Part shown: positions 10,501-21,583 of the stretch, one piece after another | Position numbering within the stretch: the first letter of the stretch is position 1 | Layout of the letters: each line of letters begins with the position of its first letter | NCBI GenBank assembly: GCA_027625915.1 | Contig: JANTQA010000042.1 | Span: 2,492,001 to 2,556,000, forward strand | Source: Anaeramoeba flamelloides | Taxonomy: Eukaryota > Metamonada > Anaeramoebidae | Length of the DNA: 64,000 bases | Reading direction: 5' to 3' | Notes under the pieces: generated by a model | Database searches by the model: none | What the model was told of the DNA's origin: nothing | What the model saw: only the letters and a program-made list of their open reading frames with translations | Position numbers and translations under genes: made by a program

Positions 10501-13500
10501 ATTTGAATTCCTTGGTTTCATCCTGTTGCCAGTAGACTCATCAATCATATTGACATCCCAATACATTAACAAGCATTGCACTACCCTGACCATCTCCACA
10601 GTGACATATAATGACACTGGTATTAAATAGGAATATAAAATAAGATAGGATCCAATGCTGTATAATAAATTGTATTGAAAAGTTGAATCTTCTAATTTTA
10701 AATACCAAGTTTTTGTTTTGTTGTTTTTTGTAAAAAATGCTCCAACCAATGAACACAAAAATAATAAAATGAATTGGAAAATAAAAATAAATAAAACAAC
10801 TTTGTTCATTGTGCTTTCAAATCTCGAGAATTTATGATGACTTGTTTCCAAATTTTGATACATTTTCGTATCCTTTCCTGCATAAACAACAATCCCATAA
10901 ATATATTCAGAATTCCTTAAAGTTGTTCCCTATAAGAATTTTAATTTTCATTGAGAAATAAAAAAGAAGATTTTTTTTATTTTTATGATTTGTAAAATTT
11001 AATTAATAAAATTGAATTATTGTAATAAATAATAAATATCTTTATTACTTCAGATGGGAAGTAAAATGTTAATTATATCTAATTTTAGACAAGGAATGAG
11101 TAAAAAAAATAAATAAAATGTTATTTTTTTGATTGTATGGAGAGTTGTAAGAGTATACCAAAGATCGGCGATTCTAACTCCTACAAAGGATAAAAATTTG
11201 ATAACAACTTTTTTTTTTTTTTTTTTTATTTATTGTTATTTCCAAGAGATTAGAAAAATTAAATATTTTACTAAATTAGTTTAAATTAAAACAAATCTAA
11301 TTGTGAGTATCGTGAAGTGTTGTAAAGTTTCGTAGAGTGTCAAAGTTTTTTTTGTTTTTGTAATAATTACTACAAAAATTAAAAAAAAAGTGACGTCAAA
11401 TGTCGTAGAGTGCCATCAAGTGCCTAACTTTTCCAGAATTTAAAAGAATGAGATAAAATCTAAGATTTTTCTCAATAATTTTGAATTCTGGAAAAGAAAA
11501 CAATGTTTTTTTTTTTAATTTAAGAAATAAACCGAAAATTAATTAAATTTTTGTTTTATTTCAAAAATTAAAAAAACCTAACGGAGTGCCTAGGTTTATC
11601 GGTATTCAAAAGAATGGAGTAAAATCAAAGAGATTTAACTCTATTCTTTTGAATTCTGGAAAACCTAACGGCAAACGGGATGATAATTTTGTTGAATCTA
11701 GTTTCCAATCAACAACAAAAAAAAATAAAAATAACAGGTTTATTTTTTCAAAAACCTTTTTCAGTCAAAGTGGGACCAAGTTTTATTGAAGAAATAGAAC
11801 ATAATCTATGAGTTTAATTCATTACTCTTATCAAACTTAGATTTGATCATTTTTTCGAATTTAGTCATTTTTTTTTTTTTTTTTTTTGTTTTTTTATTTT
11901 TTCTTTTTCTTTTTTTTTATAAAAGTAAATTTGAAAAAAAAAATGTTTTAAACTCCAAATTAACTTTAAGAAAATTGAGGGATTGTATTTTCTTTTAAAA
12001 TCTATACTATTAATAGTAAAAAATATTATTGCCAACAATTTTTATTTTCCTAAAGAAATTGAGAAATTTCGCTCAAGACGTTTCCAATGAAAGTTTCACA
12101 AAATTTTTTTTTTATCATTTTCTTTTTTTTGGAAATTTATAATTTGTCCAGGTATTTCTTTTATGGTTATTAACTCAGATCGAAAGTTTATCATTTCTCT
12201 TATTTCTAAAAAATCGTAGTTTGGTTTATTCTTAAAAAAAAGTGAATTTTTCATTTTTGGCTGGGTCACTTTGAGCGAAATGGAGTTTATCTTAAACAAG
12301 AAATTTTTTTAATTTTCTGTTTATTTCTGAAATTAAATAAAATCTAAAAGTTGTTTTCAAGATTTAAAAGAATTAACTAAAATCTATGTTTTTTTTTCCA
12401 ATCTGTTTAATTAAAAAAAAAAACTAACAGTAGTAGAATATCAAATTATTAATCATTGTTTGTGGAAATTTTATTGGTTTTTGCTATAAATTTACTATAT
12501 GATTTTTATAGAACTTTTTTATACAAGAAATCGATAATTATTGGTTTGGTTATACAAATGATGTTATGTTTTGTTTTTAATGGTAATATTTTGTAGATTT
12601 TTTTTTTGATTGTTTTTTTTTTTTTTTTTTTTTTTTTTTTGGGGGGGGGATTTTCTTTTACTCTTTCAATTATATTATTAAATTAGATTCTATTTTAATT
12701 GATTCAAAATGATTTATTTATTTTTTTTTTTAATTTTTACTGAAGAAATTTTCTTATGATTTATATTCTCAATTTTATAATTACAATCTACAATTTTTTG
12801 GAAAATTCGAGAAATTAGCATTATTTTAGCTTGTAAATCCAAAAAATGATTATTTTTTTTTAAAAAATTCGATTGAAAACAAAAGTATATCGTTATTAAA
12901 TAAAAAAAAAAGAAAGTAAGTATGTTACATACTCCTAATAAAAGTTGTTGTGTGCCAAGGGGAAGGATATCTTCAGAATTGGCTAATTTTAGCTGTCCAG
13001 TAAATTGATAAATATGTTCATTTGGTGGAATTACTTTAATAATTCCTTGCAGTTCAGAAAAATTTTTTGGATCTGTAATTTTTGCTGTTTCTTCAAGAGC
13101 AAATCTTTCTTTAATATTTGTTTCGCTATATTTATTTTACAAGTTGCAAAAAAAAAAAAAAAATGTATTTATTATTTATCATTAAAAAGGATTGTGTTGG
13201 TCCATTAAACATTATTAGTATTTATTTATTTGTTTGTTTTAATTCAAAGATATATAATATTAATCAGAAATAATTGAGAATGATTTAAAAATAATTCTTG
13301 TGAAAAATCAATCGTTTTCTATGTATTTTCAGTGGTAGTAATGAAATGATTTTTCTATTTGAATTCGATTTTTTTGGATAAACCCTTCTTAAAATTTAAA
13401 ATAAAAATTGGGTAATAAAAAAGTTCAGCTACGATTTTTAATCAGAAACCTTCCCAAAAAGTAAAAGTAAAAGCAAAATCGATTCAGGATGTACGTTCTA

Positions 13501-15312
13501 AATGAATCAACTTCAAATAATAATTCCTTATATTATTTTCAATCAAATTAGCAATTAAACTTTAAATCTATCATTTTTATTGAAATAAGATTACTGTTGA
13601 GAGAAAAATAGTTGGACAGCAATTTTAATTGGGAACATTACTGAAAATGATTTTAAATTTCAATCGTTTGTGAAATAACTAAAGAAAATAACAATAATCT
13701 ACTTATTAGAATAACGATTAATGTAATTCTACTTTCCCAAAACCTTATCTCTTATAATCTAAAGCAAGTTTAAAAATTACCATTTTCAGAATTAATAGTA
13801 AACTTTACTAAAACTTGGATTTTTGTTAAAATAGCATGATCTACTTTAGTTATCAACCATTCAAATGAGTTTTCTATACACACCACAGATTAATGAACTT
13901 ATAAAACCTTTAAACCTGGATTTATATAAAATTCACATAGTTATCAATAGGATTTTATTTTCAATTTCAGTAATGTTCATAATTAAAAAATGGTGTCCAA
14001 CCATTTTTCTGGGTCAAACATTTTTCTCTCAACAGCAAAATCAATTTACCAAATTAAAATTTTATCTTAAAAGATCAATTATAAAGATCAATTAAATTTC
14101 TAAAAATATCATTGATAATTAACTTTGTGGATATCTTTTGGTTTTTCGAGTCAAAATTAGGAAAATAATTTGGGAATTGAAATCAAAATTTTCATTTATT
14201 AATTGGGAAATAATGGTATTTTCAAAACATCAAATAAAAAAATCACATGACTTTTACAAAGCTTTCAGTCAAATTTTAAATGCTTTCTAACACTTCACTG
14301 CACTTTAAAAAGATGAAAAGATTGGTAAAAATGAGATTTTTGATGTGATGGAAACAAAAAAAAAAAAAAAAAAAAAAAAAAATGAAAATAGTCTTGTTTC
14401 ACATTAAAAATAAAACCCAATTTCCTGATGGTATCAAAATTTTCTCGAAGAAAACATTAATAATTTTATGGGACATATTTTGGCATAATCTCTGACTATT
14501 GTTTGTTGTCAGAATAATTAACTTTCTCAGGAGGGGAGAACAAATAAAAAAAATAAAAAAAACTTTAAAGCCAAACAGACAGTCAGCTTGCTGTTGGGAT
14601 GAAAAATCAAAAGAAAAAAAAAAAATAATTATTTCAAGCGATTAATATGTATCTAAGAACAAAAAGAAAAGAAGGCTTACCCATCAAGATTTGAAGTTTC
14701 AATATAACACAAATTCTCTTCTTTGTCGCTTGTGGATACGACAACAAGGTCTGCGGGTAGTACCTGATCCTTTTCTACAAAAACCAGATCACCAACCATC
14801 AAATCACCAGATTTAATCTCCTTCATTTCCTCTTTCTTGAAGTCGTAATATTTATATTTTGTATTGTTTGCCTTCCGATCTGCCTTTCTTCGATTGAGAT
14901 CATCAATCGCTGCTTTGGCGCCAGAGACAAGCAAGACAAAAATTAAGGGGTTAAAATTAATCCAAGGGTTTATTGGACTCCAGGGGCCCAAAGAAACGAG
15001 CGCCGAGAGCAAAAAATAGAAATTGGCCAAACGACGAAATTGCTGAAAAAGATTGAGTGGAACGAAGTTTAGTGGGGTATAGATCGTTGTCGAGATATAA
15101 TTCGATGCTACTTTCTCAGGAGAGGAGACCCTGGAATGAATATGTACAGTTTGTGTTGGGTGGACGTTGTCTCCTTCTTCTTCTTGATCTTCTAAAAGTC
15201 TTGTTTCTAAGTCTTTTGTTAAAGAAGAAAAATTAGAAAGAAAAGAATCAGAAATAATAATACTGAGAAAATTTCACTTTTGAGTTTTGGTTGGAAAAGT
15301 ATTACTTTTCAT
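7501..15312 (-). CDS. P4-type ATPase (phospholipid flippase), four exons
   Basis: Proposed exons are 15312-15306, 15212-14681, 13125-12933 and 10929-7501 (stop TGA), giving 1386 aa. A P4-ATPase moves phospholipids to the cytosolic leaflet of endomembranes or plasma membrane. Exon 2 has the P4 N-terminus (ISTTIYTPLNFVPLNLFQQF) and M1-M2. The junction of exons 2 and 3 rebuilds LDGETNIK, the P4 form of the actuator loop, and exon 3 to 4 rebuilds the segment ending in LRNSEYIYG. Exon 4 carries M3-M4 with IPVSL, the phosphorylation site DKTGT (about residue 400), TGDK (about 880), GDGANDV (about 1040) and six C-terminal membrane helices. Donors are GTAATA, GTAAGC and GTATGT. A Glu-Lys then Glu-Asn repeat (about residues 458-498) and Ser/Asp/Asn-rich linkers lie in the nucleotide-binding region. 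The 7-nt first exon is tentative: exon 2 has no in-frame ATG and a stop lies upstream, so a short first exon is required. The fact that the frame closes exactly supports the model. Confidence 0.92.
10170..10290 (-). repeat. Hexanucleotide repeat tract coding Glu-Lys and Glu-Asn repeats
   Basis: On the + strand a run of TTTTCA hexamers followed by TTTTCT hexamers. It lies in frame within the P4-ATPase and is translated as about ten Glu-Asn or Glu-Ser pairs and about eleven Lys-Glu pairs, just after the phosphorylation site. Such tracts change length by slippage; here the frame is kept. Confidence 0.9.
11300..11670. repeat. Palindrome-module array 1 (in P4-ATPase intron 3)
   Basis: At least three successive hairpin modules: one around 11427-11496 (arms TTTTCCAGAATT and AATTCTGGAAAA), one at 11504-11578 (arms AATTTAAGAAATAAACCG and its complement) and one at 11602-11660. 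They are preceded by linker sequence of the GTCGTAGAGTGCCATCAAGT type and joined by CCTAACGG. Confidence 0.8.
12061..12290. mobile_element. Possible small inverted-repeat element
   Basis: ATTTCGCTCAA near 12066 is inverted as TTGAGCGAAAT at 12271-12281, about 205 bp apart, inside P4-ATPase intron 3. Single copy, so tentative. Confidence 0.3.
12613..12649. repeat. T28-G9 homopolymer junction
   Basis: A run of about 28 T passes directly into 9 G, within P4-ATPase intron 3. G runs this long are very rare in this base composition. Confidence 0.9.
13408..13590. mobile_element. Family D element, left half only
   Basis: Contains ACTTCAAATAATAATTCCTT and the following family-D block, then stops where family-C copy 1 begins, consistent with C having landed in or beside a D element. 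Confidence 0.55.
13593..14035. mobile_element. Family C inverted-repeat element, copy 1
   Basis: Begins ACTGTTGAGAGAAAAATAG and ends CTCTCAACAG; the sub-terminal AATTGGGAACATTACTGAAA is also inverted at the right side. The whole element is found in reverse orientation at 58714-59173. It sits in intron 2 of the P4-ATPase, directly after a half family-D element. Confidence 0.85.
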
Positions 15313-17139
15313 TTGAACAGTTTTTGACTTTTGTTTCGGTTTTTTTTTTTTGAAACAATAATTAACAAGAAAAAAAAATGGGAACTTTATCGACTTTTTA
15401 CAATGACAAAGAGTATCGTTGTCAGTTGGTACCGTTTGGGTTTTAATTTCCTCATTGTCATGATAATAAGCAATTATTATTTTTCTTAATTTTTTATTTC
15501 TTCGTTCTGCTTTGGTGATGGAAAAAAAGACTTATTTTGTTGAAAACTGCACTTGTTCTGTTGAACAACTTTACTTGATAGTTTAACTTCAGATACCATT
15601 TTACCTTTTGTCTTTTTTTCATTTTGTTAATTAGAATTGACTAATTTAAATTGAACCTGTCGTGAATTTCAACAAAGGCACCCCGTTAAGTGTTTTAACA
15701 GCTGTTGATCGACTTATTACTCTTGACATTAATAACAAATCAATTTTTTTGAAAATTTGTTTACTTTACTTTTTCATCGATCTTCAAACAATAAACGAAT
15801 ACATTGGCGGAAATACGGTTTTTTAATATGCTTGTAATCATAGTAACCTTTTTGGTCAGTCTACAATATTTTATCACAAGTTGATTCGTTTACTGGTTTA
15901 ATTGAGTCTGAAAAATTATTACGAATACTTGATCTGAGAAAACCTAGAATAGAGAAAAAATTGCTGAAATAAAAAAGAAATCCTTATCTTGAAGAGATCT
16001 TTGACTTTTCCTTTATTAGTAGAAATAAACCCTTTTTTGAAATTATTTGTTGAAAAATAAATTGAATAAAATTTTCATTTAATTTACAAAAAAAGTTTTT
16101 GAGATCAAGTAAAATATGAACTATCTTGATGATGTAAGATTTTAAGTCAGCTTAAATTCTGATTTTTCTTTTTGAATTAAGTGTATCGTGATTAATATAT
16201 TTTTTAAGGTTTACTATTTTTTGGAAAAACAGAATAAGAATTATGTTTGTTGATTGACAAAATAAGAGGAGATTTTCAGGCAAAAAATTTGATATACTTA
16301 TGGCCCCTGATAAGTAAATATTTTTTTATATGATTAGCAACTCTTATTTATTTATAGACCCTAAAATACAATAGGGTAATTATTTTTACCAAGAAACAAT
16401 TAAGGGACAAGTACACTAAAAAAAATTCCTATATTAAATTTAAAAGCAAATCAAAAAAATTTTACTCATCATGAAATTTCAAAATGAAGTAAAAAATTTG
16501 GATACGACAAAATCAAACTTATTTTTAATGTATTTTCAGAACTGGGTTATTGTTTGTATAAGTTTGATCCATTTTTTTCATTTTTTTGAAAAGCTCAAAA
16601 TTAAACTTTCTCAAATTCTTCCAAAAAAAATTATTTTAGTTGAAGAAGAAAGAAATCTTATTATCTATTAACGAAGTTTAACAAAAATAGACTTTAACCA
16701 ATAGAACTCATAAATTTCTAAAATAATTCCATATCAAAAATCTACTTCATTTCAATAAAACTTAAAATAATTATTTTAAACTTGAAAAAAACATAATTTA
16801 TTTATCCAAAAAAACAGTATAAATCAATTGTTTCTTTTTAGTAAATAAAAAAATCCGAGAAAAAGAACTAAACAAAGAAATTACAAATTCTGGTAAAAAA
16901 ATTTTTTTAAAACCTCGAAAATTCAACTTCAAATCTCTCGAAATACTTTTTAATTTTGGTTATTTATAATCAATAATTAATTTTAAAATCTTAATTTTTT
17001 CAGTGGGTTATTAACAACCCAGAAGATTAAAGATATCAATAGAATTTACAATTATTTCGGAATTTTTAAAAGATTTTATAACAAAATAAATAGAATTTAA
17101 ATTAATAATTCTTAATAATAATAATAATAATAATAAATA

Positions 17140-17722
17140 AGGTATTTCCAAAAAAGTGGGGCATTTTTTTTCACATTTCATAAAAAATAATCTTTTTTAG
17201 TGAACGTAATCATTAATCAGCTATACCAAATTAAGTTTAATATTTATACCGGTTGAACCAACCACTTATGTATTTAATTCAAAACATATTAGTTGAAATA
17301 TTCCCAAAAAATGAAAAAAAAAAAAATAGAATTTTTTTGGGTAAAGCAATGTACGACCACTTTCAATAAATAACTGGAAATATGGAAAGGGAACAAATAA
17401 TTTTTTAAACAAGAATAAGCATTTATATGTTTTTAATTATATTGTAAATTTATTTGAGATTATACAAGTTATGAAAATGATTTTTTCGATCAAAAACAAA
17501 ATAATAAACACCAATTTTCACCATAAAAAAATATCAAATAAAATCGAGATCAAAAATTTTAATATATTTTATTTAGGCAATACAATACTATGAAACAAAT
17601 TGAATTATTATCAAGAATCTATAAATGGTGGTTAATGGATTTATATATTAAAATCCTTTTTTGAAGAATGTGTTACTTACATATATTGTAAAATAAATTT
17701 GCCCCAGTTTCTTGAAATAGCT
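17140..17722. mobile_element. Family A non-autonomous DNA transposon (583 bp), copy 1
   Basis: Bounded by TA. The left end AGGTATTTCCAAAAAAGTGG is matched in inverted form by the right end (GAAATAGCT preceded by GCCCCA). It shares its full length with 36326-36905. The TA target and short inverted ends suggest a Tc1/mariner-mobilised MITE. No transposase frame was seen. Confidence 0.85.
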
Positions 17723-18078
17723 TAGATATGATCAAATAAGTGATTTTAATCATAATAGTTCGTTGTTTATTTTCTTAATATTTGTATAGAATATTAACTA
17801 ATCTTTTAAATTTCAAGAAATTTAATAAATATAGTGATTAAAATAACGCATGTTCAACGACGATAATCTGTTTTTTTTTCTTGATATTCCAATGTTACAT
17901 CCAATCTATTTCACTATTTTAGTATATCTAAGTTCAAATAATTTATGAAGGTAAAATTCTCGATATTTTTTGTAAAATTTAAAATGATTACTGCAATTGG
18001 TTGAAAATTTTTTGTATTCATCCAATATCTATTGAAATTTTACTGTTTTTTTTTTTTTTTTGATTAAAAAAATTAACT

Positions 18079-18258
18079 TTAAGGACTAATCTCTATTAAA
18101 TTTTTTTACCTAAATGTCATAGGGATTAGGATAATTTTTTGCAAATTACTTATATTTGAAAACCCAATTTTTATTTTCAATATTAAACATATTTCCAGAC
18201 AAGGAATTCTTATTTTGAAATTTGTTAAATAAAAAAATACCAGATACTAGCCCCTTAA
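18079..18258. mobile_element. Family F TTAA-flanked MITE, copy 1 (180 bp)
   Basis: TTAAGGACTAATCTCTATTA at the left and CTAGCCCCTTAA at the right. The TTAA target and GGGACTAG-type inverted ends suggest a piggyBac-mobilised MITE. Confidence 0.75.
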
Positions 18259-18289
18259 ATAAATCACTAAATTTTTTGAGATAAATTTA

Positions 18290-18415
18290 CCAATTTGATA
18301 ATTTATTTTTACAATTTTTTTTGAGTTGACAGAACCCTAAGAAACGAATACCATATTTAATTTTGGTTTATTGCTGTCTTCTTTGATTAGTTGATGTATA
18401 TGCCTTCTATAACAA
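18290..18415. repeat. Repeat J, short fragment
   Basis: CCTAAGAAACGAATACCATA and the following bases match the J end. It lies just past family-F copy 1. Confidence 0.5.
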
Positions 18416-21391
18416 AAAAACACATTTTTATTAGAAAATATGATCAAACTTTTTTGTTTGCTTTATTGAGTCTTGGAGGACCTGAAATAACGAACATTTA
18501 TTTGTTTTTACAAATAATTTTTAAATTTCAAGAAATTTATAAGATTAGGTAATATTCTTTTGCTAATATTAAGAGCTTTACAACGAACTATTATGATTAA
18601 AATCGGTTATTTAATTATGTCTATTTTTTTTTTTATTAGAATTATTTATTGAAATTAGTTTTATTTGTTTGAAAATCATTCAAAAATTGAGAAATAATAA
18701 TAAATTTCTAATGATAAATTTAACCCTTAGGTTATTATTAGCCCACTGAAATAAATAAAATCGGGTCATTAACCATAGATTAAAAAGTAAAATACAATAA
18801 ACATTTCTTTAGGTTAGAAATCGACTTTTCCAGGTTTTTACAAAATTTTTTTGCTGAAATTTTAATTTGATAAGTTGGTTGTTTTTCAAGTATTTTTTTA
18901 CAAAAAAAAAAGAAAAAAAAAATATCTGAATTTTTCTTTGAATCAACATATTAATTTTTTTTTTCAATTTTATTGTAATTAAGGTTGTTTTTAATATTGG
19001 GCTATTTCTAAGCCCAATGATTTTATTTTAAAACTGTATTTTTGTACACTTGTTTTACATACAATAAGATTTCTATTCTTCTCGTAAGAAAAGATATTTT
19101 TTTTTTGAAATAATTACAAAATATGTTGAATTTAAACTTTTGAAAAATTGAATAAATGATCAAACCTTTAAAAAACAAGATATTATTTAGAAAAATCATA
19201 TTTTAAGAAAATTTAGGGTTTATAGTAATCATTTTTTTACGTTGTTTGTTCAATTTCAAGATGTAAAAAAAATATAAATTTGATATTTACTTTATAAGAA
19301 GATTTTTTGAAGGTAACTAGCTACTTAAAATTTACAATTCCCCGAAGTAAAAAAAATGATTTTTGTTTGGTTGAATGTTGTCTCATTTTGGTTCTTTGAT
19401 GATTCTTCATCATGGTGTGATTTTTTTTTTTCAAAATTTTCCTGCCTGAATCTTCTTTATATTGGGGATAAGAGTTACAAATGAAAAAGATCAAGTGATT
19501 ACTTGTAAATATTGTAACAACAAAGTATTGTTAAGTTGAAAATTAAAATGAAAAATAAAGATAAAAAATTTTTACTGCTTAAAGTAAATCAGATCTAAAA
19601 GAAATTGGAAATTACAATAATTAAACAACGATCCCCAAATGACTATTCACAATTCATTATCAAATTAAATTATAATAACCAAAATTATAGTGGTTATGAT
19701 TTTGTATATTCTAAATTAATAAAATAATTGAGTTTTTGAGAATTTGATTATTTACTAATTGTTTATAAAAAACTCTTTTTAAATTTCAATTTTTTTAAAT
19801 TTCTTTTTGCTTTTTTTTTCCTATTTTTTGTTTTTGCTTTTTGAACATAAAGAAAATGGGTATGTATTTTCCTCGAGAAATCCAGAAATCTATGATATTA
19901 TGTTTAAATTAACTTTGAGAAAAATTTAAGTCAAAATACATATAAAGTGTAATTTACACTTCTTCAACCTATCGAATTATGTTAATATTTCTCTTAGAGG
20001 AAGAGTTATAACTATTAAATTTTTAAATTCTTTTACAAAATTACTTCAAAACTCTATTTTTATTTGAAGATTGAAAATTATTATCCAAAATAAATTTTTC
20101 TTGAAGATATTTGGAAATTACGGAATTTGATATCGAAAAATCAAAAATACATTTTTTTCTGACAAAAATCATTCAAATCGCTATAAGGATACTAGTGAAT
20201 ATAGCCCAGCAATTTGTTAAAAAAATTTTGAAACTAATTTTCTATTTTTGTATTTTTAGAAAAAAAGAAAATGACTATTTTTAAGTTTTAAAAAATCAAC
20301 TTTTTTTCATCAATAAAATAAAAATTCAATAATTTTCACATAGTTAAAACAGTTAAAACAATAAAAATAATATAATTTCATTCAAATTGGAAATAATTTT
20401 GAATTTTTGTAAAATATTAAAATCCTTTTTTCATCTTTTTGTTTTTTTTTTTATTTCATTTTATTTTATGTATTACTTGATGTGTTTGTTCCATCTTTAT
20501 TTTTTTCGAACATTGGTATTACCCAAAGTTGAGTTCTTCCATTTTGAAGAACTCAAATAAAATTACTTGATGGTATCTAACCATTTGATAAATCAACTAT
20601 TCCTAAAAGAATTTAAACAAATTTACCAATGTATTCTTTTTTGTTTTGCTCATCTCCAAAATTTTTTAATACACCCTTGATTTATAAGATTTTATAATTG
20701 ATTTTTTTTTTTGTTTATGTTTTGTGAGTAATGTAATTTATCAACAATCGTTATGGTTTCAATTAGTAAATAGTTCTAATTTGATATTTCTTCTAGAATT
20801 GATAAAATAAGATTATTTTTTTTCAAAAACAGAATTTTGGTGTGTATAAAATTTTGAATTGGAGTTTAGATTTCAATTTAATTGAGAAACTTTTGCTTAG
20901 CTTCATTCAAAATTTCATTTCTTAAATCAAGTAAAACTCGATTAGTTTTTTTTATAATGTGATTTAAATTGGAATATTTTAAATAAAACTAATAACCAAA
21001 ATAAAAATTTTCTTTAGAAAATCAATACTTTTAAATAAAAAAATAAAAAATTTGGTTCCAACATTATCAAGAATTAACTAAAGTATTATTAAAAATAAGA
21101 GGTTACTTTTTTTTAGTTTTATATTGGAACAGATGTGAAATTTTGATTTAATAAAAATAGACTCATTATTGGTTAATTATTTAGATGAGAGTTAAAGTAT
21201 TCATTACAAAGCCAAAACACAATTTATAAATATTTGTAGAACTCAATCAAGACTTCATTGTTTTTTTTTTTTAAAAAAACACACACCCTTTGAGAAAATT
21301 TATTAAAAAAAAAAAATCGATTAAAATTTTTATTTTAAACAATTAAATTATTTAGAACAATTGAATTATACTACAAATTAATTGTTTTATA

Positions 21392-21392
21392 G

Positions 21393-21424
<32 letters not shown>
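21392..21424. repeat. (TA)n microsatellite downstream of TOR
   Basis: TA run about 160 bp past the TOR stop codon, probably in or just beyond its 3' untranslated region. Confidence 0.95.
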
Positions 21425-21430
<6 letters not shown>

Positions 21431-21583
21431 GTCACAACAAATTAAAAATAAGATTATTCAATAACAAACAATATAATAATAAAAATACAATTATTTCATA
21501 TTGCTTTACGAAAAAAAAGAAAAAAGAAATAAGAAAAAGGGAAAAAATATTATAAAAAAAAAAAAAAAAACAAAGCCCGAGTG

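Larger units (their letters stand above)
10930..12932 (-). other. P4-ATPase intron 3 (2003 nt) with repeat insertions
   Basis: Donor GTATGT at 12932, acceptor TTATAG ending at 10930. The intron holds an array of palindromic modules (11300-11670), a small inverted-repeat candidate (12061-12290), a decayed palindrome module (about 12300-12420) and a T28-G9 run (12613-12649). No coding sequence was recognised inside it. Confidence 0.8.
13126..14680 (-). other. P4-ATPase intron 2 (1555 nt) with repeat insertions
   Basis: Donor GTAAGC at 14680 after LDG, acceptor ATATAG ending at 13126 before ETNIK. It contains half of a family-D element (about 13408-13590) followed directly by a complete family-C element (13593-14035), and a poly-A run near 14347-14382. 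Confidence 0.8.
15313..21583. other. Intergenic between P4-ATPase and TOR
   Basis: Contains family-A copy 1, family-F copy 1 and a repeat-J fragment. No gene recognised. The first 400 bp upstream of the P4-ATPase are less AT-rich than the rest and may include its promoter or leader. Confidence 0.65.

Noticed and set aside
15378-15446. Short plus-strand stretch faintly recalling a reverse-transcriptase motif (PFG)
   Set aside because: About 20 residues only, with no flanking domain or terminal repeats; chance similarity is likely.
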